Assembly: GCF_012927405.1 (NCBI RefSeq)
Contig: NZ_JABBGM010000001.1
Location: forward strand, 92,501-127,500
Reading direction: 5' to 3'
DNA: 35,000 nt
DNA from: Novosphingobium olei
Lineage (GTDB): Bacteria; Pseudomonadota; Alphaproteobacteria; Sphingomonadales; Sphingomonadaceae
Of this stretch, positions 26,511 through 34,889 are shown in pieces (positions within the stretch are counted from its first letter, which is position 1; every line of letters begins with the position of its first letter). Both the position numbers and the translations under genes were made by a program. The notes under the pieces are model-generated. The model searched no databases. It saw only the letters and a program-made list of their open reading frames with translations, and was not told the origin of the DNA.

Positions 26511-28058
26511 GTGAAGTCGCTGTCGATCCTCTCCCTCTCGGCAGTTTTTGCGGCGCTATTGCCCGCCGTCTCGCTTGCTCGTCCACTTCCGCTGGACCCG
26601 GCGCGCGAGGCGGCGGTCTCCTCCCTGTTCGAGGCTGCCCGCCAAAGCCCGACGCACTTGCGCGTCTTTTTGCGGCCGATGCCCAAGGGGGGCGATCTCC
26701 ACAACCACCTCGGTGGAGCGATCTACGCTGAGGATTACCTGCGCTGGGGTGCCGAGGCCGGCTTGTGTGTGTCGGCCGATGGCCTGTCGGTCGCATCACC
26801 GCCTTGCGCCGAGGACCGCAAGCTCTCAACGTTCAGCCAGAACGATGAGTTCGGCTATGATCGGCTGGTTCATGCGCTTTCCACGCGGGGCTGGCAGCGG
26901 GGCGTGGGGCGCAACGATGCCACCGGGCACACGCAGTTCTTCCGCTCGTTCGCGCGCTTCGGCCCGATCGGGTCGCAGTCGGCAAGCAAGATGCTGGCCA
27001 GCGCTCGCGCGATCGCCGCCGGTGACAACCTCTCTTACCTGGAGTTGGACCACAACACGACCACGCTGATGGACGCGGTACTTGCCGCCCCTGCCGGGGT
27101 CCTGACCGAGCGCGATCTGCCAGCGCGGCTGGATGGCGAGATCGCGGCGTTGCAGCCGCTGCTCGCCAAGGCGCGCGCCGAACTGACCACAGACGAAGCG
27201 ACGTCTGCGGCCGTGCTTGGCTGCGCCGGCGCCCATCCTGATCCAGGGTGCGGCGTTTCTGTCCATTACCTTTTCCAGGCGATGCGCGCCCTGCCGCCTA
27301 CGCAGGTATTCCGCTCGCTGATCCTCGGCTTCATGATGGCCGATGCGGACCCGCGCTTCGTCGGCGTCAACATCGTCATGCCCGAAGATGCGATGGTCGC
27401 GCTGCGGGACTACGACCTGCACATGGCGATGTTCCGCCTGCTCGAGGCGAAGTATCCCCACGTCCGCCGTACGCTTCACGCTGGCGAACTGACGCTCGGT
27501 CTTGTGCCGCCTGCGGAACTGCGAAACCACATAGGCAAGGCGCTCGATGCGGGAGCCGAACGAATTGGCCACGGCACCGACATCGCGTTCGAGGATGACG
27601 CCGAAGCGACCATGGCGCGCATGGCTCGCGATGGCGTTGCGGTCGAGATCAATCTGACCAGCAACGACGTTATCCTTGGCGTTCACGGGGCGGACCATCC
27701 CGTGCAGCTTTATCGCGACCACGGCGTGCCGGTGGTCCTGTCCACGGACGATCAGGGCGTGCTCCGTTCGGACATGACCAATGAATATGTCCGCGCCGCG
27801 CGCGAACAGGGGTTCGACTACCGCGCGCTCAAGCAGGCTGCCCGCAGCGGACTTCATTACGCTTTCCTTCCAGGCAACAGCCTCTGGACCGATTTCGCGG
27901 CATTGCGTCCGGTGGATGCGTGCGGGACCGACCTTGCCGCGCCCGCCTGCGCCCGGTTCCTCGAACGCAACGAGAAGGCCCGGCTGGAAGCCGACTTGGA
28001 GGCGCGTTTCGCAAAGTTCGAGAGCGATCGGTTGGCGGTCGCTTCGCGCAAGTCATGA
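26511..28058 (+). CDS. Secreted adenosine deaminase (ADGF/CECR1-like)
   Basis: A 515-residue zinc deaminase with signal peptide (residues about 1-23: LSILSLSAVFAALLPAVSLA). The Zn site starts with MPKGGDLHNHLGGAIYAEDY (His64, His66); later come TLHAGELTLG, RIGHGTDIAFE and VPVVLSTDDQGVLR with the catalytic Asp pair. Long insertions relative to cytoplasmic Add, and PKGGDLHNHL, match the ADGF/CECR1-like branch. Expected reaction: adenosine to inosine in the periplasm. Start GTG 26511 is preferred because it puts the signal peptide at the N-terminus; the frame is open upstream to 26394 but would add a non-signal leader. Ribosome site is weak. Confidence 0.87.
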   Translation: MKSLSILSLSAVFAALLPAVSLARPLPLDPAREAAVSSLFEAARQSPTHLRVFLRPMPKGGDLHNHLGGAIYAEDYLRWGAEAGLCVSADGLSVASPPCAEDRKLSTFSQNDEFGYDRLVHALSTRGWQRGVGRNDATGHTQFFRSFARFGPIGSQSASKMLASARAIAAGDNLSYLELDHNTTTLMDAVLAAPAGVLTERDLPARLDGEIAALQPLLAKARAELTTDEATSAAVLGCAGAHPDPGCGVSVHYLFQAMRALPPTQVFRSLILGFMMADADPRFVGVNIVMPEDAMVALRDYDLHMAMFRLLEAKYPHVRRTLHAGELTLGLVPPAELRNHIGKALDAGAERIGHGTDIAFEDDAEATMARMARDGVAVEINLTSNDVILGVHGADHPVQLYRDHGVPVVLSTDDQGVLRSDMTNEYVRAAREQGFDYRALKQAARSGLHYAFLPGNSLWTDFAALRPVDACGTDLAAPACARFLERNEKARLEADLEARFAKFESDRLAVASRKS

Positions 28059-28120
28059 CTGTGGCGTGCAAGCCGCAGCTGCAAGAAAAGTTTCACATGT
28101 TCGCATCTGACGTATGGCAT

Positions 28121-28138
28121 GCCGCAATGCAGCATGAT
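28121..28138 (-). promoter_or_regulatory. Element resembling part of the LysR site, upstream of the TonB receptor gene
   Basis: Read on the minus strand this is AATCATGCTGCATTGCGG, similar to the right half of element B (aatcat, tgca, ttgcg) with small spacing changes. Two TGCAAG repeats, 13 bases apart, lie at 28067-28085. It may bind the same LysR protein; evidence is weak. Confidence 0.35.
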
Positions 28139-28240
28139 TGAGTGGGATAGGGCATGCGCTTGGGGAGAGGCGCTTGGCAATCAAATGTGCAGCGGGAATC
28201 CAAGGGTTCCCTGCCGCCATCAACAGGGGGGTTTGAAACC

Positions 28241-30706
28241 ATGACTGCTCGTATGAAAACCGTTGATGCTGCGCTGCAAGCGCGGCTTCGTCGCCATATC
28301 CTTGCCGCAGGGCTGCTCGCTTGTACCGCGATGTCGGCCCCGGCCCTCGCGCAGGACGCGCCCGCGCCTGCCGACGATCCGAAGGAAGAGATCGTCGTCA
28401 CCGGCTCGCTCAACGCGCTGCCGCTGAAGGACGTCGGCACGGTCTTCGGCTTCGACAAGAACCTTGTGGAAACGCCGCGATCCGCATCCTCCATTTCGAA
28501 GGAGCAAATGGAGCGTTTCGGTATCACCGAAATTTACGACCTCGTGGCGCAGTCGCCCGGAACGTTTACCAACTCTTTCTTTGGTGTCGGCGGCGCCTTG
28601 GACATTCGCGGCACACCTGGCGAAGTCTATTTCCGCGGCATGCGTCGTCTTGACAACCCCGGCAACTATCCCACGCCGATCGGCGCTTCTGATCGCATCG
28701 ACATCGTGCGAGGCCCTGCATCGCCGATCTTTGGTCCGTCGAAGACCGGTGGCTACATGAATTTCGTGCCCAAATCGGCTCGTGTGGCCAACGGCAAGTA
28801 CATGGACAGTGCGGCGGGCCAAGTAACCTACACTGGCGGCAGCTGGGGCAAGCACGTCCTTTCGGCGGATATTCGGGGGCCGGGGCACCTCGGCACACAG
28901 GAGTTCGGGTACAGCCTTTATGCGGAAGTAGAAGATTCGGGCAGTTACTACCGCAACATGAGCACCAAACAGACCATCCTGCAGGCTGCCTTTGACACCG
29001 ACCTCGCTTCGAACCTGCGCCTCGAATTCGGCGGAATGTACCATGATTTCAAGGGGCAGCAGAACGGCGGCTGGAACCGTCTGACGCAGGATCTGGTCGA
29101 CAACGGCACGTATATCACGGGTTCGGCAAAGCCACTCGACACCAATGGTGACGGCCAGATCTCGCACGGCGAGGCGGCTGCAGCCAATGGCGGGCTTGGG
29201 CTCAACCCGTTCGGGAGTGCCTTTTGTTCTACACCGCCGTTCTCCAATCCCTTCGGGGGGCTGACCAACGCCTGCCTTGCAGCGGTCTATCCGGATATGG
29301 GCTTGACCAACGTTGGCACGGCCAAGCTCAGCCGCCGGGATACGCTGACCGGAAAGAATGACCGGCTCGATAACACGGCTAAAACGGGGTATCTGGACCT
29401 GATCTTTGACGCTGGCGAAGATTTCGAAATCAAGAACCAGTTGTTCTATGACGGCTACACAAACATCAACGAGAATACTTATGGATTTTCGCAATTCCAT
29501 GATTCGTGGGTGATTGAAGACAAGATCGTCATTTCCAAAACCTTCCGGACCGATGTCGGAAAATTCGCGATTCAGGCTTCGCCCTCGTTCCGCTACACGA
29601 GGTTCAAGCATGGCGACGATTTCAACTACGAGTACTTCCACCGTGTCGATCTGACGAAGGGCTATGACGCCTTGTCAGATCGCCTGCTTTCCACCGAATG
29701 CGACTGCAACTACACGTCGTATCTCAAGGGTCACTATTCCGACATTGGGCTGGCCGGTCTGGCGGACCTCGATTTCAACTTCGGCCTCGATCTCACGCTC
29801 GGCGCTCGTTACGATTACCTGAAAGTGACTACCGTCGACATCGCGGCAAAGCTTGAGGATCCGTCTTCGGCAGCCAGTGCGCGTGGTGGCAAGGGCGCAT
29901 GGTCGTGGTCGGCCAGCGCCAACTACAAGACGCCGTTCGGCCTGGTTCCTTACGTGACGATTTCCCGGCAATCGACGGTTGTTGCTGGGCAGGGCGCGGA
30001 AATCTATGCCGGCGACGTGACCTCGGGAGCTTTCATCAGCGCCTCGAAGCTTTACGAAGGCGGGGTTAAGGGGACGTTCCTCGACAACCGCCTCTACGCC
30101 GCCTTGTCGATCTACAAGCAGACCCGCACCGACCGCAATTCGCAGGCCATCGTCACCAACCAAGCTGTCGAGACCAAGGGCATCGAAGCTGAAGTCCGCT
30201 GGTCGGTCGACAAGCACCTTCTGCTTACCGCCAACTACACGAAGACAAGGGTTTACAACCTCACGGCCATCGGCAGTGGTGCGTTGTTCAGCTTCTTCGG
30301 CATCGAAGACTTGAAGGGCCTTGACCCGGCCTTGTTCCTCGGCGGGCAGCCTATCGGTCTTGTGCCTATCGCGAACAAGGAGGCCTCACGCCGCGCTGGT
30401 ATCCCCGAGGATCTCTATTCGGCAACGGCGACGTACTCGTTCGACAATGGCCTCGCCGTCGCGGGGAGCATCACCCATGTCCCGTCGGTGTTTTCGGGCC
30501 AGTCGCAGGTAGTAAAGCTTCCTGCTTATACCCTGGTCGATGCAAGCCTGTCCTACGCCACGGGCCCGTGGCTGTTCCGCGCGGTCGTGAAGAACTTGAC
30601 CGACGCGAAGTACTTCCGTGCCAACTTCACCGAACTGTTCGGCAGCACGATCGCTCTGCCCGAGCGTCCGCGCAGCTGGCAGGCTTCGGTGGTCTACAAG
30701 TTCTGA
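28241..30706 (+). CDS. TonB-dependent outer-membrane receptor, probable purine/nucleoside uptake
   Basis: An 821-residue receptor. Signal peptide ends near residue 38 (SAPALAQ). A TonB-box-like EEIVVTGS sits at about 47-54, the plug domain at about 75-190 (SISKEQMERFGITEIYDLV, RGPASPIFGPSKTGGYMNF), then a beta-barrel ending in the aromatic VVYKF. Residues 300-311, DTNGDGQISHGE, form a perfect EF-hand loop in a probable extracellular region. It imports a ligand too large or scarce for porins using TonB energy. Neighbouring secreted adenosine deaminase, NUP-family protein and nucleobase permease point to purine nucleosides or related compounds; that is inferred. A gggggg-rich ribosome site lies upstream of ATG 28241. 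A strong terminator follows. Confidence 0.92.
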   Translation: MTARMKTVDAALQARLRRHILAAGLLACTAMSAPALAQDAPAPADDPKEEIVVTGSLNALPLKDVGTVFGFDKNLVETPRSASSISKEQMERFGITEIYDLVAQSPGTFTNSFFGVGGALDIRGTPGEVYFRGMRRLDNPGNYPTPIGASDRIDIVRGPASPIFGPSKTGGYMNFVPKSARVANGKYMDSAAGQVTYTGGSWGKHVLSADIRGPGHLGTQEFGYSLYAEVEDSGSYYRNMSTKQTILQAAFDTDLASNLRLEFGGMYHDFKGQQNGGWNRLTQDLVDNGTYITGSAKPLDTNGDGQISHGEAAAANGGLGLNPFGSAFCSTPPFSNPFGGLTNACLAAVYPDMGLTNVGTAKLSRRDTLTGKNDRLDNTAKTGYLDLIFDAGEDFEIKNQLFYDGYTNINENTYGFSQFHDSWVIEDKIVISKTFRTDVGKFAIQASPSFRYTRFKHGDDFNYEYFHRVDLTKGYDALSDRLLSTECDCNYTSYLKGHYSDIGLAGLADLDFNFGLDLTLGARYDYLKVTTVDIAAKLEDPSSAASARGGKGAWSWSASANYKTPFGLVPYVTISRQSTVVAGQGAEIYAGDVTSGAFISASKLYEGGVKGTFLDNRLYAALSIYKQTRTDRNSQAIVTNQAVETKGIEAEVRWSVDKHLLLTANYTKTRVYNLTAIGSGALFSFFGIEDLKGLDPALFLGGQPIGLVPIANKEASRRAGIPEDLYSATATYSFDNGLAVAGSITHVPSVFSGQSQVVKLPAYTLVDASLSYATGPWLFRAVVKNLTDAKYFRANFTELFGSTIALPERPRSWQASVVYKF
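29138..29173 (+). other. EF-hand calcium-binding loop inside the TonB receptor
   Basis: The 12 codons encode Asp-Thr-Asn-Gly-Asp-Gly-Gln-Ile-Ser-His-Gly-Glu. Positions 1, 3, 5, 7, 9 and 12 are Asp, Asn, Asp, Gln, Ser and Glu, with Gly at 6 and Ile at 8, as in canonical EF-hands. The motif is seen directly; calcium binding is expected but untested. Confidence 0.8.
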
Positions 30707-30723
30707 TGTCCTGACGCGGGGCA

Positions 30724-30756
30724 GGGGGCGTCTCTCGCAAGAGGCGTCCCCTTTCT
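30724..30756 (+). terminator. Rho-independent terminator after the TonB receptor gene
   Basis: A 12-bp stem (two G-U pairs) with loop CGCA, followed by tttct. It starts 18 bases after the receptor stop codon and ends about 30 bases before the next start codon, so it either ends the receptor transcript or lowers expression of the three genes after it. Confidence 0.8.
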
Positions 30757-30788
30757 CCGCGATGTTTTAAAGTTTCGAGGTTATATTG

Positions 30789-31904
30789 ATGCAATTGCTG
30801 GCCTGGGCCGTTCTGTTTGCCGGCGCGTTCTTCGCGACGGTTTCGCCGGGCCTTGCAACCCCTGTCGCCCCTCCGGCGCTCGTCGCCCGGGTGAAGGCCT
30901 GCGCGCCAGCCCGGCCATGTGCTGCCCGGCTTCCGGTACGTGTCGTCGTGGTGACGATGTTCGAGATCGGCAAGGACACCGGCGACAAGCCCGGCGAATT
31001 CCAGCTCTGGAAGGAACGCCGCAAGCTCGACGTCACGCTGCCCTTCCCGCAGGGCTGGCACGATCTCGCCTACGATCCCCAGACCGGCGTGCTCGCCATC
31101 GTCACCGGCATGGGCTCGATCAAGTCGGCCACTGCCGCGCTCGCCCTCGGCCTCGATGATCGGCTGGATCTGTCGAAGGCGTATTGGCTCGTCGCGGGTA
31201 TCGCGGGGATCGACCCTGCCGATGCCTCGGTCGGTTCCGCCGCCTGGGCGCGCTTCCTCGTCGATGGCGACATCGCGCACGAAATCGATGCGCGCGAGAT
31301 TCCGGCCGACTGGAAAACCGGCTACTTCGCCCTGCACAGCAAGGGTCCGTCCGATCCCACGCCGCTCGATCCCGTCAATGGCGAGATGTTCGAATTGAAC
31401 GCGGCGCTGCGCGACTGGGCCTTTGCCCTGACCAAGGACGTGAAGCTGCCTGATGATGCGACGATCACGGCCGCCCGCGCCCACTATGTCGGCTATCCCA
31501 ACGCGCAGAAGCCGCCCTTCGTGCTGAAGGGTGACAACCTTGCCGCGATGACCTTCTGGCATGGCGCGAAATTGACCGATTGGGCCAACGACTGGACCCG
31601 CTTCTGGACGCGCGGGCAGGGTGAATTCGTCACGTCGGCGATGGAGGAAACCGGCACGTTCCAGTCGATCGAGTACCTCACCCGCGTCGGCCGCGCCGAT
31701 CGCAACCGCGTCATGGTGCTGCGCGCGGGCAGCAACTTCACTATGCCGCCACCGGGCGTCGCCCCGGCACCCTACCTGTTGAGCGAGAACCAGGGCTATG
31801 CCGGGATGACCGCCGCACTCGAAAGCCTCTATCTGGTCGGCGGCAAGGTGGTCGATGAGATCACCACCCACTGGGATCGCTACGAAAAGGCCCCGCCCAA
31901 ATGA
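30789..31904 (+). CDS. Secreted NUP-family (purine nucleoside permease/phosphorylase-like) protein
   Basis: A 371-residue protein with signal peptide (about 1-24, LLAWAVLFAGAFFATVSPGLA). The mature part matches the NUP family along its length: VRVVVVTMFEIGKDTGDKPG, YWLVAGIAGIDPADASVGSA, AHEIDAREIPADWKTGY, GYPNAQKPPFVLKGD, TFWHGAKLTDWAN and GQGEFVTSAMEETG. Fungal NUP was described as a nucleoside permease, but the fold is related to purine nucleoside phosphorylases and there are no membrane segments here. A periplasmic binding or cleaving role is more likely. ATG 30789 follows a cgagg ribosome site; a TTG three bases earlier is also in frame. Starts a three-gene unit with the 8-oxoguanine deaminase and NCS2 permease. 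Confidence 0.88.
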   Translation: MQLLAWAVLFAGAFFATVSPGLATPVAPPALVARVKACAPARPCAARLPVRVVVVTMFEIGKDTGDKPGEFQLWKERRKLDVTLPFPQGWHDLAYDPQTGVLAIVTGMGSIKSATAALALGLDDRLDLSKAYWLVAGIAGIDPADASVGSAAWARFLVDGDIAHEIDAREIPADWKTGYFALHSKGPSDPTPLDPVNGEMFELNAALRDWAFALTKDVKLPDDATITAARAHYVGYPNAQKPPFVLKGDNLAAMTFWHGAKLTDWANDWTRFWTRGQGEFVTSAMEETGTFQSIEYLTRVGRADRNRVMVLRAGSNFTMPPPGVAPAPYLLSENQGYAGMTAALESLYLVGGKVVDEITTHWDRYEKAPPK

Positions 31905-31932
31905 GCACGGCTGGCTAGGGCGGACCGGAACC

Positions 31933-33291
31933 GTGGCGCTCACGCTTATCCGCAACGCTGCCGTTGTCGCCACGATGGACGATGCCGCCCGAGAAATTCC
32001 TGGCGGCGCCATGGCTTTCCGCGACGGGGTGATCGTCGCGGTCGGCACCACCGTGGAGCTTGCCGCTTTCGCGCGCGACGCCGATACGATCGTCGAGGCG
32101 CAGGGTTGCGTGATCACGCCCGGCCTCGTCAACACCCACCACCATCTTTACCAGTCGCTCACCCGCGCCCTGCCGGGCGCGACTGAGGCCTCGCTGTTCG
32201 GCTGGCTCAAGCGGCTCTATCCGGTCTGGGCGCGCTACACCCCCGACGATGTCTTCGCCGCGACGCAGCTGGGCCTCGCCGAGCTGGCGCTTTCGGGCTG
32301 CACCATCAGTTCGGACCACCTCTACCTCTTCCCGAACGGCGTGACGCTCGACGATACGATCCATGCCGCCGCGGGCATCGGGGTGCGCTTCCATGCGACG
32401 CGCGGCAGCATGAGCGTGGGCGAGAGCTTGGGTGGCCTGCCGCCCGACAGCCTGGTTGAGCGCGAGGATGCGATCCTTGCCGACTGCATCCGCGTGATCG
32501 ATCGCTTCCACGATGCCGCCGACGGCGCGATGGTCCGCGTTGGCGTTGCGCCGTGCTCACCGTTCTCCGTCAGCCAGGGCCTGATGCGCGATGCGGCCCT
32601 GCTCGCGCGCGACAAGGGGGTGATGCTCCACACCCATCTCGCCGAAGATGCCGACGATGTGGCGTTCAGCCTGGAACGGTTCGGCTGTCGTCCGGGACAA
32701 TACGCCGAGGAGCTTGGCTGGACCGGGTCGGACGTCTGGCACGCGCATTGCGTCCAGCTCGACCACGCCGAGATCGACCTGTTCGCGCGAACGCGCACCG
32801 GGGTCGCGCATTGCCCAGGCTCCAATTGTCGGCTCGGTTCGGGCATCGCGCCGATTCTGGCCATGCGCGATGCGGGCGTGCCCGTCGGTCTCGGCGTCGA
32901 TGGATCCGCCTCCAACGACGCGGCCAATCTGCTGGGCGAAGCCCGGCAGGCCATGCTGCTCCAGCGTGTGAGCCACGGTGCGGGCGCGATGGCGGCGCGC
33001 GAAGCGCTGCATATCGCCACGCGCGGCGGTGCCGAAGTGCTTGGTCGCAGCGATCTTGGCCAGTTGCGCGCAGGCTTTCGCGCCGACTTCGCGATCTGGG
33101 ACATGGCGCAGCCCGCATCGACCGGCGCCTGGGATCTGGTCGCCGCGCTGGTTCTCGCCCCCCCGCATCAGGTCCGCGACCTTTTCGTCGAGGGAAGGGC
33201 GGTCGTCCGTGGCGGCGAACTTGTCCGCATCCCACGCCATCGCATCATCGCCGCCGCGCAAGCCTCGCTTGCCCGGCTCATGCAGGAGTAG
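31933..33291 (+). CDS. 8-oxoguanine deaminase
   Basis: A 452-residue amidohydrolase of the ATZ/TRZ type. Metal ligands lie in TPGLVNTHHHLYQSLTRALPG, HTHLAEDAD, WHAHCVQLDH and GLGVDGSASND. LKRLYPVWARYTPDDV followed by LAELALSGCTISSDHLYLFP is characteristic of 8-oxoguanine deaminases such as Pseudomonas PA0142, which make urate from 8-oxoguanine and can act on related purines. The product feeds straight into PuuD. Start GTG 31933 is chosen; an ATG at 31902 in another frame stops after five codons. No signal peptide, so cytoplasmic. Confidence 0.87.
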   Translation: MALTLIRNAAVVATMDDAAREIPGGAMAFRDGVIVAVGTTVELAAFARDADTIVEAQGCVITPGLVNTHHHLYQSLTRALPGATEASLFGWLKRLYPVWARYTPDDVFAATQLGLAELALSGCTISSDHLYLFPNGVTLDDTIHAAAGIGVRFHATRGSMSVGESLGGLPPDSLVEREDAILADCIRVIDRFHDAADGAMVRVGVAPCSPFSVSQGLMRDAALLARDKGVMLHTHLAEDADDVAFSLERFGCRPGQYAEELGWTGSDVWHAHCVQLDHAEIDLFARTRTGVAHCPGSNCRLGSGIAPILAMRDAGVPVGLGVDGSASNDAANLLGEARQAMLLQRVSHGAGAMAAREALHIATRGGAEVLGRSDLGQLRAGFRADFAIWDMAQPASTGAWDLVAALVLAPPHQVRDLFVEGRAVVRGGELVRIPRHRIIAAAQASLARLMQE

Positions 33292-33297
33292 CCGTCC

Positions 33298-34704
33298 ATG
33301 TCGGGAGCCGAGCGCACGTTGGTTGGGCGCAAGTCCGTCGCCACCCGCGAACAGAAGCGCGATCCCGACTACTTCCCCGGCTACGCCAGCGCGATCCCGC
33401 TCGGCATCCAGCATGTCCTTGCGATGTTCGTTTCGAACCTCACGCCGCCGATCATCGTTGCAGGGGCTGCCGGCTTCGGCTTCGGTTCGGCAGACCCCGC
33501 GCCGCTCATCTACATGATCCAGATGTCGATGTTCTTCGCAGGGCTCGCCACGCTGATGCAGACGGTCGGCCTCGGCCGCGTCGGTGCCCGCCTGCCGCTC
33601 GTGCAGGGGACGAGCTTTGCCTATATTCCAATCATGATCCCGATCGTTGCCGGGCGCGGTCCCGCCGCGATGGCGGAACTGTTCACGGCGGCGCTGGCCG
33701 GCGGGCTGGTCCATGCCGGGCTCAGCCGCTTCGTCGGCCGCATCCGCTTTGCCCTGCCGCCGCTCGTCACCGGCCTCGTCGTCCTGATGATCGGGCTGTC
33801 GCTGATGCGGATCGGCGTGCAGTACTCGGCCGGCGGCGTTCCGGCGATCGGGACGCCCGCGTTCGGATCGGCGCAGAGCTGGCTGCTCGCCGGCGTCGTC
33901 GTCGTCGCCACGCTCGGTCTAAAGTTCTTTGCCTGCGGCATATGGTCGACCGCCTCCGTTCTGCTCGGCCTGCTTGCCGGATACGTCGTCGCCTTCGCGA
34001 TCGGCCGCATCTCGTTCGCTCCGGTGGCAGAGGCGCACTGGGCCATGTTACCCGCGCCATTTCCGTTCGGCTTTGCCATCTCCGCCTCGGCGGTGATCGG
34101 CTTCGTGCTGACCGGCTTTGTGTCTTCGATCGAATCGATCGGCGATGTCGAGGCGATCTGCGAGGGCACGGCGGGTCGTCGCGCGAGCGATGCCGAACTC
34201 CAGGGCGCGGTTGCTGCCGACGGAGTGGGCACCGCCCTCGCCGCAGCGTTCGGTGCGATGCCCAACACGACCTTCAGCCAGAATGTCGGCCTTATCGCCA
34301 TTACCGGGATGATGAGCCGGCACGTGGTCACGCTGGGTGCCGTGTTCCTGGTCGTCTGCGGCCTGGTGCCGAAGATCGGCGCACTGGTCACCACCATTCC
34401 GATCGAGGTGCTCGGCGGTGGGGTGATCGTGATGTTCGGCATGGTCGCTTCGGCGGCGCTGTCGATGCTGGCCACCGTCGAATGGAATCAGCGCAACATG
34501 CTCATCTTCGGCGTGAGCCTCTCGCTTGCGCTCGGCCTGCAGCTCGAGCCGGAGGCGCTGGCCCATCTGCCCCAGACCGCCAAGGTGCTGCTTGCCTCGG
34601 GCGTTCTGCCCGCGGCGTTTCTTGCTGTCCTGTTGAACCTCGTCCTGCCGCACGCAACCGCAGAGGATGTCGAGGAAGCGCAGGCCGTTCCCGCCGCCGT
34701 GTAG
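33298..34704 (+). CDS. NCS2-family purine (xanthine/urate-type) permease
   Basis: A 468-residue inner-membrane permease with about fourteen hydrophobic segments. NCS2 marks are PLGIQHVLAMFVSNLTPP in the first segment (QH motif), FVSSIESIGDVEAIC and the signature QNVGLIAITGMMSR. This pattern matches the XanQ/UacT xanthine-urate branch more than uracil permeases. It is a proton symporter in known members. It lies six bases after the 8-oxoguanine deaminase gene, with a caggag ribosome site. Together with the AzgA-type permease it gives the locus two base importers of different specificity. Xanthine, urate or 8-oxoguanine cannot be told apart by eye. Confidence 0.92.
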   Translation: MSGAERTLVGRKSVATREQKRDPDYFPGYASAIPLGIQHVLAMFVSNLTPPIIVAGAAGFGFGSADPAPLIYMIQMSMFFAGLATLMQTVGLGRVGARLPLVQGTSFAYIPIMIPIVAGRGPAAMAELFTAALAGGLVHAGLSRFVGRIRFALPPLVTGLVVLMIGLSLMRIGVQYSAGGVPAIGTPAFGSAQSWLLAGVVVVATLGLKFFACGIWSTASVLLGLLAGYVVAFAIGRISFAPVAEAHWAMLPAPFPFGFAISASAVIGFVLTGFVSSIESIGDVEAICEGTAGRRASDAELQGAVAADGVGTALAAAFGAMPNTTFSQNVGLIAITGMMSRHVVTLGAVFLVVCGLVPKIGALVTTIPIEVLGGGVIVMFGMVASAALSMLATVEWNQRNMLIFGVSLSLALGLQLEPEALAHLPQTAKVLLASGVLPAAFLAVLLNLVLPHATAEDVEEAQAVPAAV

Positions 34705-34722
34705 GGTTCGGGGCCCTCTTTT
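34703..34722 (+). terminator. Weak possible terminator after the NCS2 permease gene
   Basis: A short stem aggg/ccct with loop ttcgggg is followed by ctttt. It overlaps the stop codon. The stem is short, so this is a low-confidence call. Confidence 0.3.
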
Positions 34723-34860
34723 CCGACAGGAATTGCCCCATCCGAATCGATTCTCATGCGATTCTCAAAAGGCGGAAGCCGGCAGAATGCCTGAGGCATT
34801 GACGAAACCCGCAGAAAACCTCGGGTTCGAGAAGCCGCGCAACAAAATTGCAAAAACCGT
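34723..34860 (+). other. Intergenic stretch with a direct repeat, no convincing gene
   Basis: The 8-base sequence gattctca occurs twice, at 34749-34756 and 34760-34767, eleven bases apart, i.e. on one face of the helix. An A-rich run (aacaaaattgcaaaaacc) precedes the promoter at 34861 and could act as an UP element. Short open frames here (for example 34765-34965 minus, 34667-34864 plus) have no family features. Confidence 0.4.
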
Positions 34861-34889
34861 TTGACGGTAGAGAATCCCCTCCATATATG
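34861..34889 (+). promoter_or_regulatory. Strong sigma-70-type promoter, probably for a stable RNA
   Basis: TTGACG at 34861-34866, a 17-base spacer and TATATG at 34884-34889, with a GC-rich discriminator (cggcgtc) after it and an A-rich stretch before it. These features are typical of rRNA and tRNA promoters. What follows to 35000 has no coding potential and contains the repeated palindrome ttcgaa (34913-34929), consistent with an rRNA leader. The gene it drives is outside the window. Confidence 0.6.

Noticed and set aside
31902..31919. ATG overlapping the NUP stop codon as start of the next gene
   Set aside because: The frame ends after five codons; the deaminase frame starts at GTG 31933.
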